Shown: one piece after another, positions 6,534-12,287 of the stretch
Numbering within the stretch: the first letter of the stretch is position 1
How the letters are laid out: every line of letters begins with the position of its first letter
NCBI GenBank assembly: GCA_022361135.1
Contig: JAKSBM010000789.1
Span: forward strand, 1 to 12,287
DNA: 12,287 bases
Reading direction: 5' to 3'
From: Desulfobacterales bacterium
GTDB lineage: Bacteria; Desulfobacterota; Desulfobacteria; Desulfobacterales; Desulfobacteraceae
Translations under genes and position numbers: made by a program
Notes under the pieces: model-generated
The model's database searches: none
What the model saw: the letters and a program-made list of their open reading frames with translations, nothing else
What the model was told of the DNA's origin: nothing

Positions 6534-8091
6534 TGGTCATCCTCCTTTGTCCGTTTATAGCAGCCGTATCCAAGGTGTCAAAGGGAAGTTTTACAAAAAA
6601 TGTCGCCCCCTGCCCCTCTTCGGTTTCCACAATAATACTGCCATTGTGTTCCTCGATGAGCTTCTGGGTGACCAGCAATCCCAGGCCGGTCCCTTTGCCG
6701 CCCTTGGAACTGAACATGGGGGTAAAAAGCTGGGCCTGGGTTTCTGCATCCATGCCGCAGCCATTGTCTGAAACCGAGATGAGGATCCGCTGATCCGCCT
6801 CCATTTTCGTGGCAATCCGTACCTTAAAATCCTTGGAAAGATCCTCGTCATCCAGACAGGCGTCCATGGCATTGTTCACCAGATTTAACAAACTGCGATG
6901 GATGGTATTGGGATCCAGCACAACTTCCCCCACCCGGGGGTCCAGATCCACGGAAACGGAAACGCCCTTGGACCGGGCCGTATCCTGGATCAGGTCAACC
7001 ACCTCGGTGACTATATCATTGGGGACACAGGCCTGGGGTTCGGGCTCCCGCTCCTTGGAATAGGTGAGCAGATCCTGGGTCAGGTCCGCCACCCGGCGGA
7101 TATTTTTCTTAATGGTGTTCCATCCGGTTTTCAATTTTTCCGTATCATTTTTCTGGAGCCCCACATCCACCACGTAGCTGCCGCCCTTGAGTCCGATGAG
7201 GATATTTTTCACATAGTGGGCCAGGCCGGAAACGGTCTGTCCCACGGCCGCAAGCCTTTCGGACTGAACCAGATCCCGTTCCAATTCCTTGATCCGGGTT
7301 AGGTCCTGGAAAAAATTCACCGTGCCCACAAAGGCCCCCTTCTCATAGAGGATGCTTGCGGCATATCGGACCGGCAATTTACGACCGTCCCGGGTCTCCA
7401 GGACCATTTCCCGCCAGGGGATGGTCATTTCCCCTTCACCTTGGCTGGCCCGGGCCTGGTCCTGGACCTGCCGGGCCAGGTCCGCGCAATAGAGATCCGT
7501 GATCTCCTTTTTCCGTTTGACCTGGGGCACCTCTTCGCCAAAAAGATGGGCCGCAGCCGGATTGTAGACCACCACCTGCCACTGGGAATCAAAGGCAACG
7601 ATGGCATCGTGGCTGGAATGGATGAGCAATTGCTGGAAATCGGATTTACGACGGATCTCTTCCGTGGCCTCGGCCACCTTTTCTTCCAGATTTTTGGTAT
7701 ACTCCTCCAGCTTTTCCCGGATGGCGATCTTTTCCTTGGCCCGATCCAGGGCAATGGCCAGCGCCTCGTCCCGCACCGGCTTATTGATGAAATCACTGGC
7801 CCCGTATTGCAGGGCCGTGATGGTGGAGTCAATATCCCCGTGGCCGGTGACAATGATCACTTCCTTGTTGGGATCCAGCTCCTTGATTTTCCGCAACAAT
7901 TCAAGCCCATCCATGCCCGGCATTTTAATATCGGTCACCACAATGTCGGGATCCGATTGTTGAAACGCTTCAAGCCCCTCTTCTCCGCTGTACGCGGCCA
8001 GGGTCTCATATCCGTCGCTGCGCAGGGACATGGATAGAAGCCGAACAATGATTTCCTCGTCATCCACGATCAATATTTTATTGGCAGACAT
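6526..8091 (-). CDS. Receiver-PAS-histidine kinase hybrid
   Basis: A 521-residue cytoplasmic sensor kinase with an N-terminal receiver (phosphoacceptor D54 in VVTDIKMPGMDG; K104 in FINKP), a coiled-coil linker (about 110-150), a PAS domain (about 150-262), and a histidine kinase core. The H-box histidine is H292 in GLAHYVKNIL, a variant of the usual HEI/N-x-PL form. The ATPase domain has N406/N407, DNGCGM (442-447) and GKGTGLG (465-471). No membrane segments are visible. I chose ATG 8089-8091 because AGGGGGG lies five bases upstream; an in-frame ATG at 8106 would overlap the previous stop as ATGA but has no ribosome binding site. The upstream kinase may phosphorylate its receiver domain, and it is probably coupled with the CheY-like gene that follows. 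Confidence 0.93.
   Translation of the reverse strand: MSANKILIVDDEEIIVRLLSMSLRSDGYETLAAYSGEEGLEAFQQSDPDIVVTDIKMPGMDGLELLRKIKELDPNKEVIIVTGHGDIDSTITALQYGASDFINKPVRDEALAIALDRAKEKIAIREKLEEYTKNLEEKVAEATEEIRRKSDFQQLLIHSSHDAIVAFDSQWQVVVYNPAAAHLFGEEVPQVKRKKEITDLYCADLARQVQDQARASQGEGEMTIPWREMVLETRDGRKLPVRYAASILYEKGAFVGTVNFFQDLTRIKELERDLVQSERLAAVGQTVSGLAHYVKNILIGLKGGSYVVDVGLQKNDTEKLKTGWNTIKKNIRRVADLTQDLLTYSKEREPEPQACVPNDIVTEVVDLIQDTARSKGVSVSVDLDPRVGEVVLDPNTIHRSLLNLVNNAMDACLDDEDLSKDFKVRIATKMEADQRILISVSDNGCGMDAETQAQLFTPMFSSKGGKGTGLGLLVTQKLIEEHNGSIIVETEEGQGATFFVKLPFDTLDTAAINGQRRMTNE
6541..6546 (-). promoter_or_regulatory. Ribosome binding site of the CheY-like receiver inside the kinase gene
   Basis: A perfect AGGAGG on the minus strand, seven bases before ATG 6531-6533, lies within the last codons of the hybrid kinase gene. 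It supports an 8-base overlap of the two genes. Confidence 0.85.
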
Positions 8092-8096
8092 CTGTG

Positions 8097-8103
8097 CCCC
8101 CCT
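8097..8103 (-). promoter_or_regulatory. Ribosome binding site that decides the hybrid kinase start
   Basis: AGGGGGG on the minus strand stands five bases before ATG 8089-8091. This favours that start over the ATG at 8106, whose upstream sequence has no purine-rich match. Confidence 0.7.
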
Positions 8104-10169
8104 CATGAATCAATGGCTGGAAATGTAATGATGAAACTGGACCCTTCGCCCTCACGGCTCTCAATTTCAATGGTCCCGTTGTAATCCTTGATGATGCCGA
8201 AACTGATGCTGGTCCCCAGCCCTGTGCCCTTGCCGGTTTCCTTGGTGGTGAAAAAGGGTTCGAAAATCTTTTGTTTTACACTGTCATCCATGCCCACCCC
8301 GGTGTCGGAAACCACCACCTGGACCCGATCATTTTGGAAGACGGATTGGATGGACAGGGTTTTCTCCACCGGGGTATCCGATGCCGACGCCTTTTCATCC
8401 ATGGCATCGATGGCATTGGTCACCAGGTTGATGAAAACCTGTTCCAGGCGGTTGTGCTCGGCACGGATTTCCGGCAAATCATCTGCCAAATCCAGCTCCA
8501 CAGCCACGGAATGAACCGTGAGCTGGTGCCCCAGCACCTTGAAAACATCCTGGATGGGATCATTGATGTTCAACTTTTTCAAATCCCGGTCGGACTGGCG
8601 GGCAAAATCCCGGACATGCTTGATCACCCCGGCGGCCCGGGCCACATTATCGATGATGTCATTGGCCATGCTCACCAATTCATCCTCGGGAATGGTCACC
8701 CCCTTTTTGATCATCTTCAGGATCAAGTCGGAACAGATCTGGATCACATTCAAGGGCTGGTTGATTTCATGGGCCATGCCCGCGGCCATGGTGCCCAGGG
8801 TGGCCAATTTCCCAGCCTGGATGAGCTGGGTCTCCTTTTCCACACTTTCGGAAATATCCGTGGAGGAGGCAATGAGCACATCCCTGTGGTTGTAAACCGC
8901 ATTGACCACCTTCATGTTCACAAAAAAGGAATCCCCATCCTTCCGGTGGTGGCGCTTTTTGGTGAATAGCACCGTTGCGCCCTTGTCCAGGGCCAGCAAC
9001 CCCTGCTTTACGGTGTCGTCATCGGCCTCGCACATGTCCAGGAATGAGGTGCCCAGAAGTTCGGGTTTGGTAAAGCCGTAATCGGCCACCACCCGGTCGT
9101 TCACATCCAGGATTTCCAGGGTCTGGCTGTCGATGATGAAAATGGGATTGGGATTATTATTAAAAAGGGAACGATATTTTTTTTCGGACTTTTTATATTT
9201 TTCATGGAGAACGGAAAGCTCCCGGTCCTGGAGGGCGATTTCCTGGCGGGCCTGTCGATCTTCGGTGCGATCATTCAGGGTTTCAATGGCGCCGATGATC
9301 TTTCCATCCGGGGAAGTAATGGGGGCGGCCGTGAAGGAAATCCATTTTCCCTTCTCTCCAAGGTGGGGGAAAAACTCCTCGGCCTCATAGGCCCCCTGGA
9401 TGATTTTGGATTTCCGCCAGGAGCGGCCATAATACTTTTCCACCTCGGCCTCGGAAAGTCCCCCCACCACCACATCGGCCATGGTGGGCCGCTTGGCCGA
9501 ACGAAAAGGAACCCATTGCCGATCGGTTCCCACCAGTTCATAGGCATTGTGGCCGGTGAGTTCCTCGCAGGCCCGGTTCCAATGGGTGAGAATGTGTTCC
9601 CGATTGATGACAAAGGTGGGAATGGTGCTTCCCTGGATGACCTGGGAAAGCTCCTTTTCCATCTCCAGGAAATCCTCCCGCTCGCTTTTAAGGTGGGAAA
9701 GCTTCTTTTCTGCCACGTCCATAACATGGGAGGAAAACTGATCAAAGAGTTGGACAATATCCCCACGGGCCAGATCCTGCTGTGCGATCTGCTGGCGAAT
9801 CTTGAGTTTCTTTTCCTCGGCCTGGAGAAAGCTGAGGAAGGACATGGCCCGGAAACTGTCCAGGTCCAGAATGCTGACGTTCTGGGTATTCACCTTTTCC
9901 AGGATGCAGGTCAAGAGGGCATCGTTCTTCAACTTCAACACCAGATCAAGGGAATCCAGACTGCAGACCTGGTTATAGTCCAATGCCACCGGGATGTTCA
10001 ATTCCCGGGCCCGCTGGGTTCCCCGGGTGTTCAACAGGGTATCGGCCACCATGAGGACTTCAATCCCCAAGGGCTTCAGCCCCTCGCCGGTCAACGTGTC
10101 CAGGATTTCGGCACAGGGGTCGCTGCCACCGATGATGGCGATCTTTAATCCGTTTAAGTCAAAATTCAT
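8103..10169 (-). CDS. PAS-PAS histidine kinase with N-terminal Rossmann-like domain
   Basis: A 688-residue soluble sensor kinase. Residues 1-112 look like a Rossmann-type alpha/beta domain: LKIAIIGGSDPCAEIL opens like a nucleotide-binding beta-strand, glycine turn and helix, followed by alternating strands (GIEVLMVAD, IPVALDY, VSILDLD). A coiled-coil linker follows (113-178). PAS1 (180-302) is a subtype with W219-x-PF, RPTMADVVV and GAYEAEEFFPHLGE; PAS2 is at 331-440. The kinase core has H467 in GMAHEINQPLNVI, N585 in LVTNAIDAM, DTGVGM (622-627) and GKGTGLG (646-652). It has no transmembrane segment, so it reads a cytoplasmic signal. AGGAG precedes the ATG by four bases. It lies 37 bases after the transporter gene and directly before the hybrid kinase, its probable relay partner. 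Confidence 0.93.
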   Translation of the reverse strand: MNFDLNGLKIAIIGGSDPCAEILDTLTGEGLKPLGIEVLMVADTLLNTRGTQRARELNIPVALDYNQVCSLDSLDLVLKLKNDALLTCILEKVNTQNVSILDLDSFRAMSFLSFLQAEEKKLKIRQQIAQQDLARGDIVQLFDQFSSHVMDVAEKKLSHLKSEREDFLEMEKELSQVIQGSTIPTFVINREHILTHWNRACEELTGHNAYELVGTDRQWVPFRSAKRPTMADVVVGGLSEAEVEKYYGRSWRKSKIIQGAYEAEEFFPHLGEKGKWISFTAAPITSPDGKIIGAIETLNDRTEDRQARQEIALQDRELSVLHEKYKKSEKKYRSLFNNNPNPIFIIDSQTLEILDVNDRVVADYGFTKPELLGTSFLDMCEADDDTVKQGLLALDKGATVLFTKKRHHRKDGDSFFVNMKVVNAVYNHRDVLIASSTDISESVEKETQLIQAGKLATLGTMAAGMAHEINQPLNVIQICSDLILKMIKKGVTIPEDELVSMANDIIDNVARAAGVIKHVRDFARQSDRDLKKLNINDPIQDVFKVLGHQLTVHSVAVELDLADDLPEIRAEHNRLEQVFINLVTNAIDAMDEKASASDTPVEKTLSIQSVFQNDRVQVVVSDTGVGMDDSVKQKIFEPFFTTKETGKGTGLGTSISFGIIKDYNGTIEIESREGEGSSFIITFPAIDS

Positions 10170-10206
10170 GGAAGCTCCTTCATAGCGTTATGTCCGGCAA
10201 ACTATA

Positions 10207-11631
10207 TTAGAAGAATATAAAGGTGACAACCACAAAGGTCGGGATTAGAAAGATCAGTGAATACTTGATAATATACCCGAAAAAACTGGGCATGGCCGTC
10301 CCGGCTTCCGAGGCAATGGAACGGACCATGAAATTGGGTGCATTCCCGATGTAGCTACAGGCCCCGAAAAAGACAGCCCCGGCGGAAATGGCTTCCAGAT
10401 AGATTTTCTTTTCCGTCATGAGCAGGGGCACGGACTGATTTTCCGTCAAGCCGGCATAGAAAGACCCCAGGGCGGTATTGAAAAAGGTCAGATAGGTGGG
10501 GGCATTATCCAGGAATGCCGACAGAATCCCCGTGATCCAGAAATAATGGAAGGGATCCTGGACCGCATTGATTAAAAATGCAAACTGCCCCTTGGAACCG
10601 GCCTTGAGTAAAAGCAAACAGGGTATCATGGTGATGAAGATACCAATGAAAAGGTAGGCCACCTCCACGATGGGAAACCAGGTGAACTCATTCTCCTCAC
10701 GCAGCGGTGTGGGCGTGGCCCAGAGGGAAAGCAATCCCAAAACCACCAGCAGCCCATCCCGGAGCCAGTCCTGCACGGCCCGGTGAACCCCGAAAACGGA
10801 AACCTCACCCATTTCAACGGTACCGCTCATCAACACCGCAGCAATGACCCCGCCCAAGAAGATAAAATTATAGACTCCCACCAGCTTCAGGGGCTGTTTT
10901 TCTCCATCATCGGGAACCGTTCCCCCCTCCTTTTTAAAGAAATAAAGGTCCAGGAAAAAATAAACGATGAGCAGGGTAATGGATGTCAGGGCCATGTGGG
11001 GAAGGATGTTCAGGGTCCAGAAAAAGGAGACCCCGTGGAGAAAGCCCAGAAACAGCGGCGGATCCCCCAGGGGAGTCAACGCCCCGCCGATGTTGGCCAC
11101 CAGAAAAATGAAAAAGACCACCATGAATGTACGATTTTTCCGAAAATCATTGGCCCGCAGAAAGGGACGGATCAAAAGCATGGCCGCCCCGGTGGTCCCC
11201 ATCCAGGAGGCCAGGAGGGTGCCCAGTAAAATTATCCCCGTGTTCACCAGGGGCGTCCCCCGGAGGGTGCCCTTGAGTAAAATCCCACCGGAAACCGTAA
11301 ACAGGGCCCACAATAAAATGATGAAGGGGACATAATCGGCCAGGATGATGTGGAGAATCTCATAGACGGCCACATCCCGGTAGACCCACCAGAAGGGAAT
11401 GGCAAAGCTGGCGGCCCAAAGCCCGGAGATCTTTCCAAAGTTATGGTGCCAGAATTCTTCGGCCACCAGGGGAAGCAGGGCAATGGAAAGGAGCATACCT
11501 GCAAAAGGGAGACACGTATATAAAGGAAGGACTTCACCGAGGTTGATGTGGCCGCCCCCTCCACCGGCCCACCCTGTTGCAGGAAAAAGAAGAAGCACAA
11601 CCACCATTGCCGAGAGTTTATCTGTCTTCAT
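10207..11631 (-). CDS. CitMHS_2/NhaD-like ion transporter, probable Na+/H+ antiporter
   Basis: A 474-residue membrane protein of the ion transporter superfamily that includes NhaD, ArsB and CitMHS; it most resembles the group annotated as sodium:proton antiporter (CitMHS_2). The N-terminus (1-22, MKTDKLSAMVVVLLLFPATGWA) looks like a signal peptide followed by a Gly-rich linker. About 12 hydrophobic segments follow. Conserved pore-type motifs are SWMGTTGAAMLLIRP (142-156), NIGGALTPLGDPPLFLGF (180-197), GILSAFLDNAPTYLTFFN (368-385) and GACSYIGNAPNF (423-434), which form two inverted-repeat halves. I chose ATG 11629-11631 because it starts the signal peptide and has GGGGGG nine bases upstream; an in-frame TTG at 11670 lacks a ribosome binding site. 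The substrate is inferred from family and from the neighbouring Mrp operon; an organic acid is possible. Confidence 0.88.
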   Translation of the reverse strand: MKTDKLSAMVVVLLLFPATGWAGGGGGHINLGEVLPLYTCLPFAGMLLSIALLPLVAEEFWHHNFGKISGLWAASFAIPFWWVYRDVAVYEILHIILADYVPFIILLWALFTVSGGILLKGTLRGTPLVNTGIILLGTLLASWMGTTGAAMLLIRPFLRANDFRKNRTFMVVFFIFLVANIGGALTPLGDPPLFLGFLHGVSFFWTLNILPHMALTSITLLIVYFFLDLYFFKKEGGTVPDDGEKQPLKLVGVYNFIFLGGVIAAVLMSGTVEMGEVSVFGVHRAVQDWLRDGLLVVLGLLSLWATPTPLREENEFTWFPIVEVAYLFIGIFITMIPCLLLLKAGSKGQFAFLINAVQDPFHYFWITGILSAFLDNAPTYLTFFNTALGSFYAGLTENQSVPLLMTEKKIYLEAISAGAVFFGACSYIGNAPNFMVRSIASEAGTAMPSFFGYIIKYSLIFLIPTFVVVTFIFF

Positions 11632-11656
11632 GGATCCATTCCCCCCATTGACTGGG
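11632..11656 (-). promoter_or_regulatory. Ribosome binding site of the transporter with partly overlapping hairpin
   Basis: GGGGGG (11641-11646) lies nine bases before the ATG. Half of it overlaps the arm of a small hairpin, CCCA-loop-TGGG (11644-11656), in the mRNA. GGATCC fills the bases just before the start codon. The stem is only 4 bp, so control of translation through it is a possibility, not a finding. Confidence 0.4.
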
Positions 11657-11742
11657 TATTGCACAATCAATTCGGTATTAAGGTTCAGACCAAAAACATG
11701 TGGAAGCAGTGATTTTAAACGGCCGATGAAACACGGACCTGA

Positions 11743-11752
11743 AAAGGCCTTT
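11743..11752. repeat. 10-bp palindrome over the predicted transcription start
   Basis: AAAGGCCTTT is a perfect palindrome beginning just downstream of the candidate -10 element. Its position is suitable for an operator, but a 10-bp palindrome can occur by chance. Confidence 0.35.
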
Positions 11753-11756
11753 AAAA

Positions 11757-11785
11757 GCAGTAATGGATAAGGTGGCCAAAGTCAA
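11757..11785 (-). promoter_or_regulatory. Candidate sigma70-type promoter of the transporter/signalling operon
   Basis: The minus strand reads TTGACT (11780-11785), a 17-base spacer, then TACTGC (11757-11762). The -35 is a five-of-six match; the -10 is weak. A T-run (TTTTTTT) just upstream of the -35 could help as an UP-like element. It would give a leader of about 120 bases before the transporter ATG. No better promoter is visible in the gap. Confidence 0.45.
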
Positions 11786-11839
11786 CAAAAAAAGCCTTGG
11801 AACAAACCCGGCACCGTGGGGTTCCATGGCCTTGCCCCG

Positions 11840-11853
11840 GATATTTAAATATC
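11840..11853. repeat. 14-bp perfect palindrome upstream of the operon promoter
   Basis: GATATTTAAATATC is a perfect AT-rich palindrome about 55 bases upstream of the candidate -35 element, in a region otherwise richer in GC. Size and position suit the binding site of a dimeric regulator. No regulator gene with a DNA-binding domain is present in the window. Confidence 0.5.
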
Positions 11854-11913
11854 TCCCAAAAGGAATGCGGGCAGCAAAGTGCAGAATGGGAAATCATAAG
11901 TATCTGCCGCAAT

Positions 11914-11928
11914 CCCTCCCATGGAGGG
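11914..11928. repeat. Short GC-rich inverted repeat
   Basis: CCCTCC and GGAGGG are separated by three bases (CAT). It is the first of three adjacent hairpin-forming sequences and overlaps the next one by two bases. Confidence 0.5.
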
Positions 11929-11956
11929 CCGGTCGAATAGGGGTATTTCACCGGCC
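11927..11956. repeat. 7-bp inverted repeat
   Basis: GGCCGGT (11927-11933) and ACCGGCC (11950-11956) are perfect reverse complements around a 16-base loop. No T-run follows on either strand, so it is not a standard terminator. Confidence 0.55.
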
Positions 11957-11960
11957 AGCA

Positions 11961-11974
11961 CGGGGCAAGCCCCG
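11961..11974. repeat. Tight GC-rich inverted repeat
   Basis: CGGGGC and GCCCCG are separated by two bases (AA). It sits four bases after the 7-bp inverted repeat, so three hairpins fall within about 60 bases. On the minus strand TGTCC and TTTTATG lie alongside, without a clear U-run. Confidence 0.5.
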
Positions 11975-12092
11975 GACAGGACATAAAACGGCCCAAACCA
12001 ACAGCCAAGCCCATGAAACTATTACAACTCACCCCAAGGAATCATAAAACACAGCTGTCGGAAAAAAGCATTTCACCCGGAGGAATAGGATT

Positions 12093-12188
12093 ATGACAGC
12101 AGAAAACTTTGCCCCCCAGGGGGCTTTCATTGGGCTCAGCATGTTCAATGTTGGTAGAAACAAATTGCCGGAAAATAATAGGGCTTGA
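12093..12188 (+). CDS. Possible 31-residue small protein
   Basis: A short plus-strand ORF with ATG 12093-12095 and TGA 12186-12188. GGAGG lies nine bases upstream, a good ribosome binding site, and it is the only plus-strand start in the window that I would call supported. The product begins MTAENFAPQGAF and ends NKLPENNRA, is mostly polar, and has no membrane segment or known motif. A GC-rich hairpin (12111-12124) lies within it. I do not recognise it, and without conservation evidence it may be a chance ORF. It runs opposite to all other genes. Confidence 0.25.
   Translation: MTAENFAPQGAFIGLSMFNVGRNKLPENNRA
12111..12124. repeat. GC-rich hairpin within the small ORF
   Basis: GCCCCC and GGGGGC are separated by two bases (CA). 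On the plus strand it is followed by TTTCATT, which resembles a very weak intrinsic terminator. It is the fourth GC-rich hairpin in this gap. Confidence 0.45.
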
Positions 12189-12269
12189 AATCAAAGGTGT
12201 GGGTTGGGAATACCGGACCGGGGAAAATGCAACCAAGACAAACACCCAGCGCCGAAAATACAAAAGGCT

Positions 12270-12287
12270 TTTAGCATGATTGCTAAA
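12270..12287. repeat. 7-bp inverted repeat at the window edge, possible terminator
   Basis: TTTAGCA and TGCTAAA are perfect reverse complements around TGAT and end exactly at the window edge, so the structure may be longer. It could be the transcription terminator of a gene lying to the right. On the minus strand the stem is followed by AGCCTTTTGTATTTT, which is moderately U-rich. Confidence 0.4.

Larger units (their letters stand above)
11632..12287. other. Intergenic region without a convincing long gene
   Basis: About 650 bases upstream of the transporter. The longer open frames here (up to 94 codons, both strands) have low-complexity, Cys/Pro/His-rich or otherwise unlikely products and no ribosome binding site. 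The supported contents are the promoter, palindromes, hairpins and one possible small ORF listed separately. I see no tRNA, transposase remnant, direct-repeat array or attachment site. Confidence 0.6.

Noticed and set aside
8092..8106. ATG at 8106 overlapping the upstream stop as the start of the hybrid kinase
   Set aside because: The overlap pattern is attractive, but the only purine-rich ribosome binding site lies between this ATG and the next one at 8091, so 8091 is preferred.
9204..10148. Plus-strand open frame of 314 codons opposite the PAS-PAS kinase
   Set aside because: The opposite strand encodes a complete kinase with all motifs; this frame has no start signal or domain.
11632..11670. 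Upstream TTG start at 11670 for the transporter
   Set aside because: It would put 13 residues ahead of a typical signal peptide and has no ribosome binding site, while ATG 11629-11631 has one and starts the signal peptide.
11763..12047. Plus-strand open frame of 94 codons in the upstream gap
   Set aside because: No ribosome binding site and no recognisable family; it runs over the candidate promoter, palindrome and hairpins, which fits noncoding sequence better.
12111..12130. GC-rich hairpin plus TTT as an intrinsic terminator
   Set aside because: The loop has two bases and only three T follow, so it does not meet the usual pattern; it is kept only as a repeat.
12042..12263. Minus-strand open frame of 73 codons
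   Set aside because: No ribosome binding site and an unconvincing composition; part of it is opposite the small ORF, which has the better start signal.
11632..12287. Mobile element, CRISPR array or tRNA in the gap
   Set aside because: No direct repeats with regular spacing, no transposase or integrase fragment, no terminal repeats around the block and no cloverleaf-like sequence were seen.

Overview
The window appears to come from an anaerobic Desulfobacterota-type bacterium, most likely a Desulfobacteraceae-like sulfate reducer. This rests on three things: an Mrp antiporter operon in the archaeal Mbh-like subunit order, a PAS subtype (W-x-PF...RP...GAYEAEEFFPHLGE) that I associate with kinases of this group, and moderate GC with strong GGAGG ribosome binding sites. 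The lineage is inferred from protein style; no rRNA or other marker gene is present. All convincing genes lie on the minus strand, so transcription runs from right to left.

Right end (11632-12287): about 650 bases without a convincing long gene. It holds a candidate sigma70-type promoter for the first gene, a 14-bp perfect palindrome upstream of it, a 10-bp palindrome over the predicted start point, a cluster of GC-rich inverted repeats, a possible 31-codon plus-strand ORF with a good ribosome binding site, and a 7-bp hairpin at the window edge.

Middle (4592-11631): a CitMHS_2/NhaD-like ion transporter (probable Na+/H+ antiporter) is followed closely by three signalling genes. These are a PAS-PAS histidine kinase with an N-terminal Rossmann-like domain, a receiver-PAS-kinase hybrid and a single-domain receiver. 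A tandem universal stress protein and a second receiver protein with a C-terminal tail follow. None of the receiver proteins carries a DNA-binding output domain.

Left (1-4546): a multisubunit Mrp/Mnh cation/proton antiporter operon in the order E, F, G, MbhD (DUF4040), MbhE-MnhB fusion, C, D, and then the start of a second MnhD/NuoL-type subunit that runs off the window. Genes overlap by 4 bases or are 3-14 bases apart, and two use TTG starts with strong Shine-Dalgarno sequences. This is the order of the antiporter half of archaeal Mbh/Mbs complexes, and the duplicated D-type subunit recalls Mbs. The end of the operon is outside the window, so a stand-alone antiporter and a larger redox-linked complex both remain possible.

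Taken together, the locus places two unrelated Na+/H+ transport systems around a phosphorelay block and a stress protein. I infer a sodium/pH or membrane-energy homeostasis module. The most unusual points are the Rossmann-like sensor fused to a kinase, the lack of any DNA-binding output, the histidine-rich loops in two antiporter subunits, and the structured upstream region.
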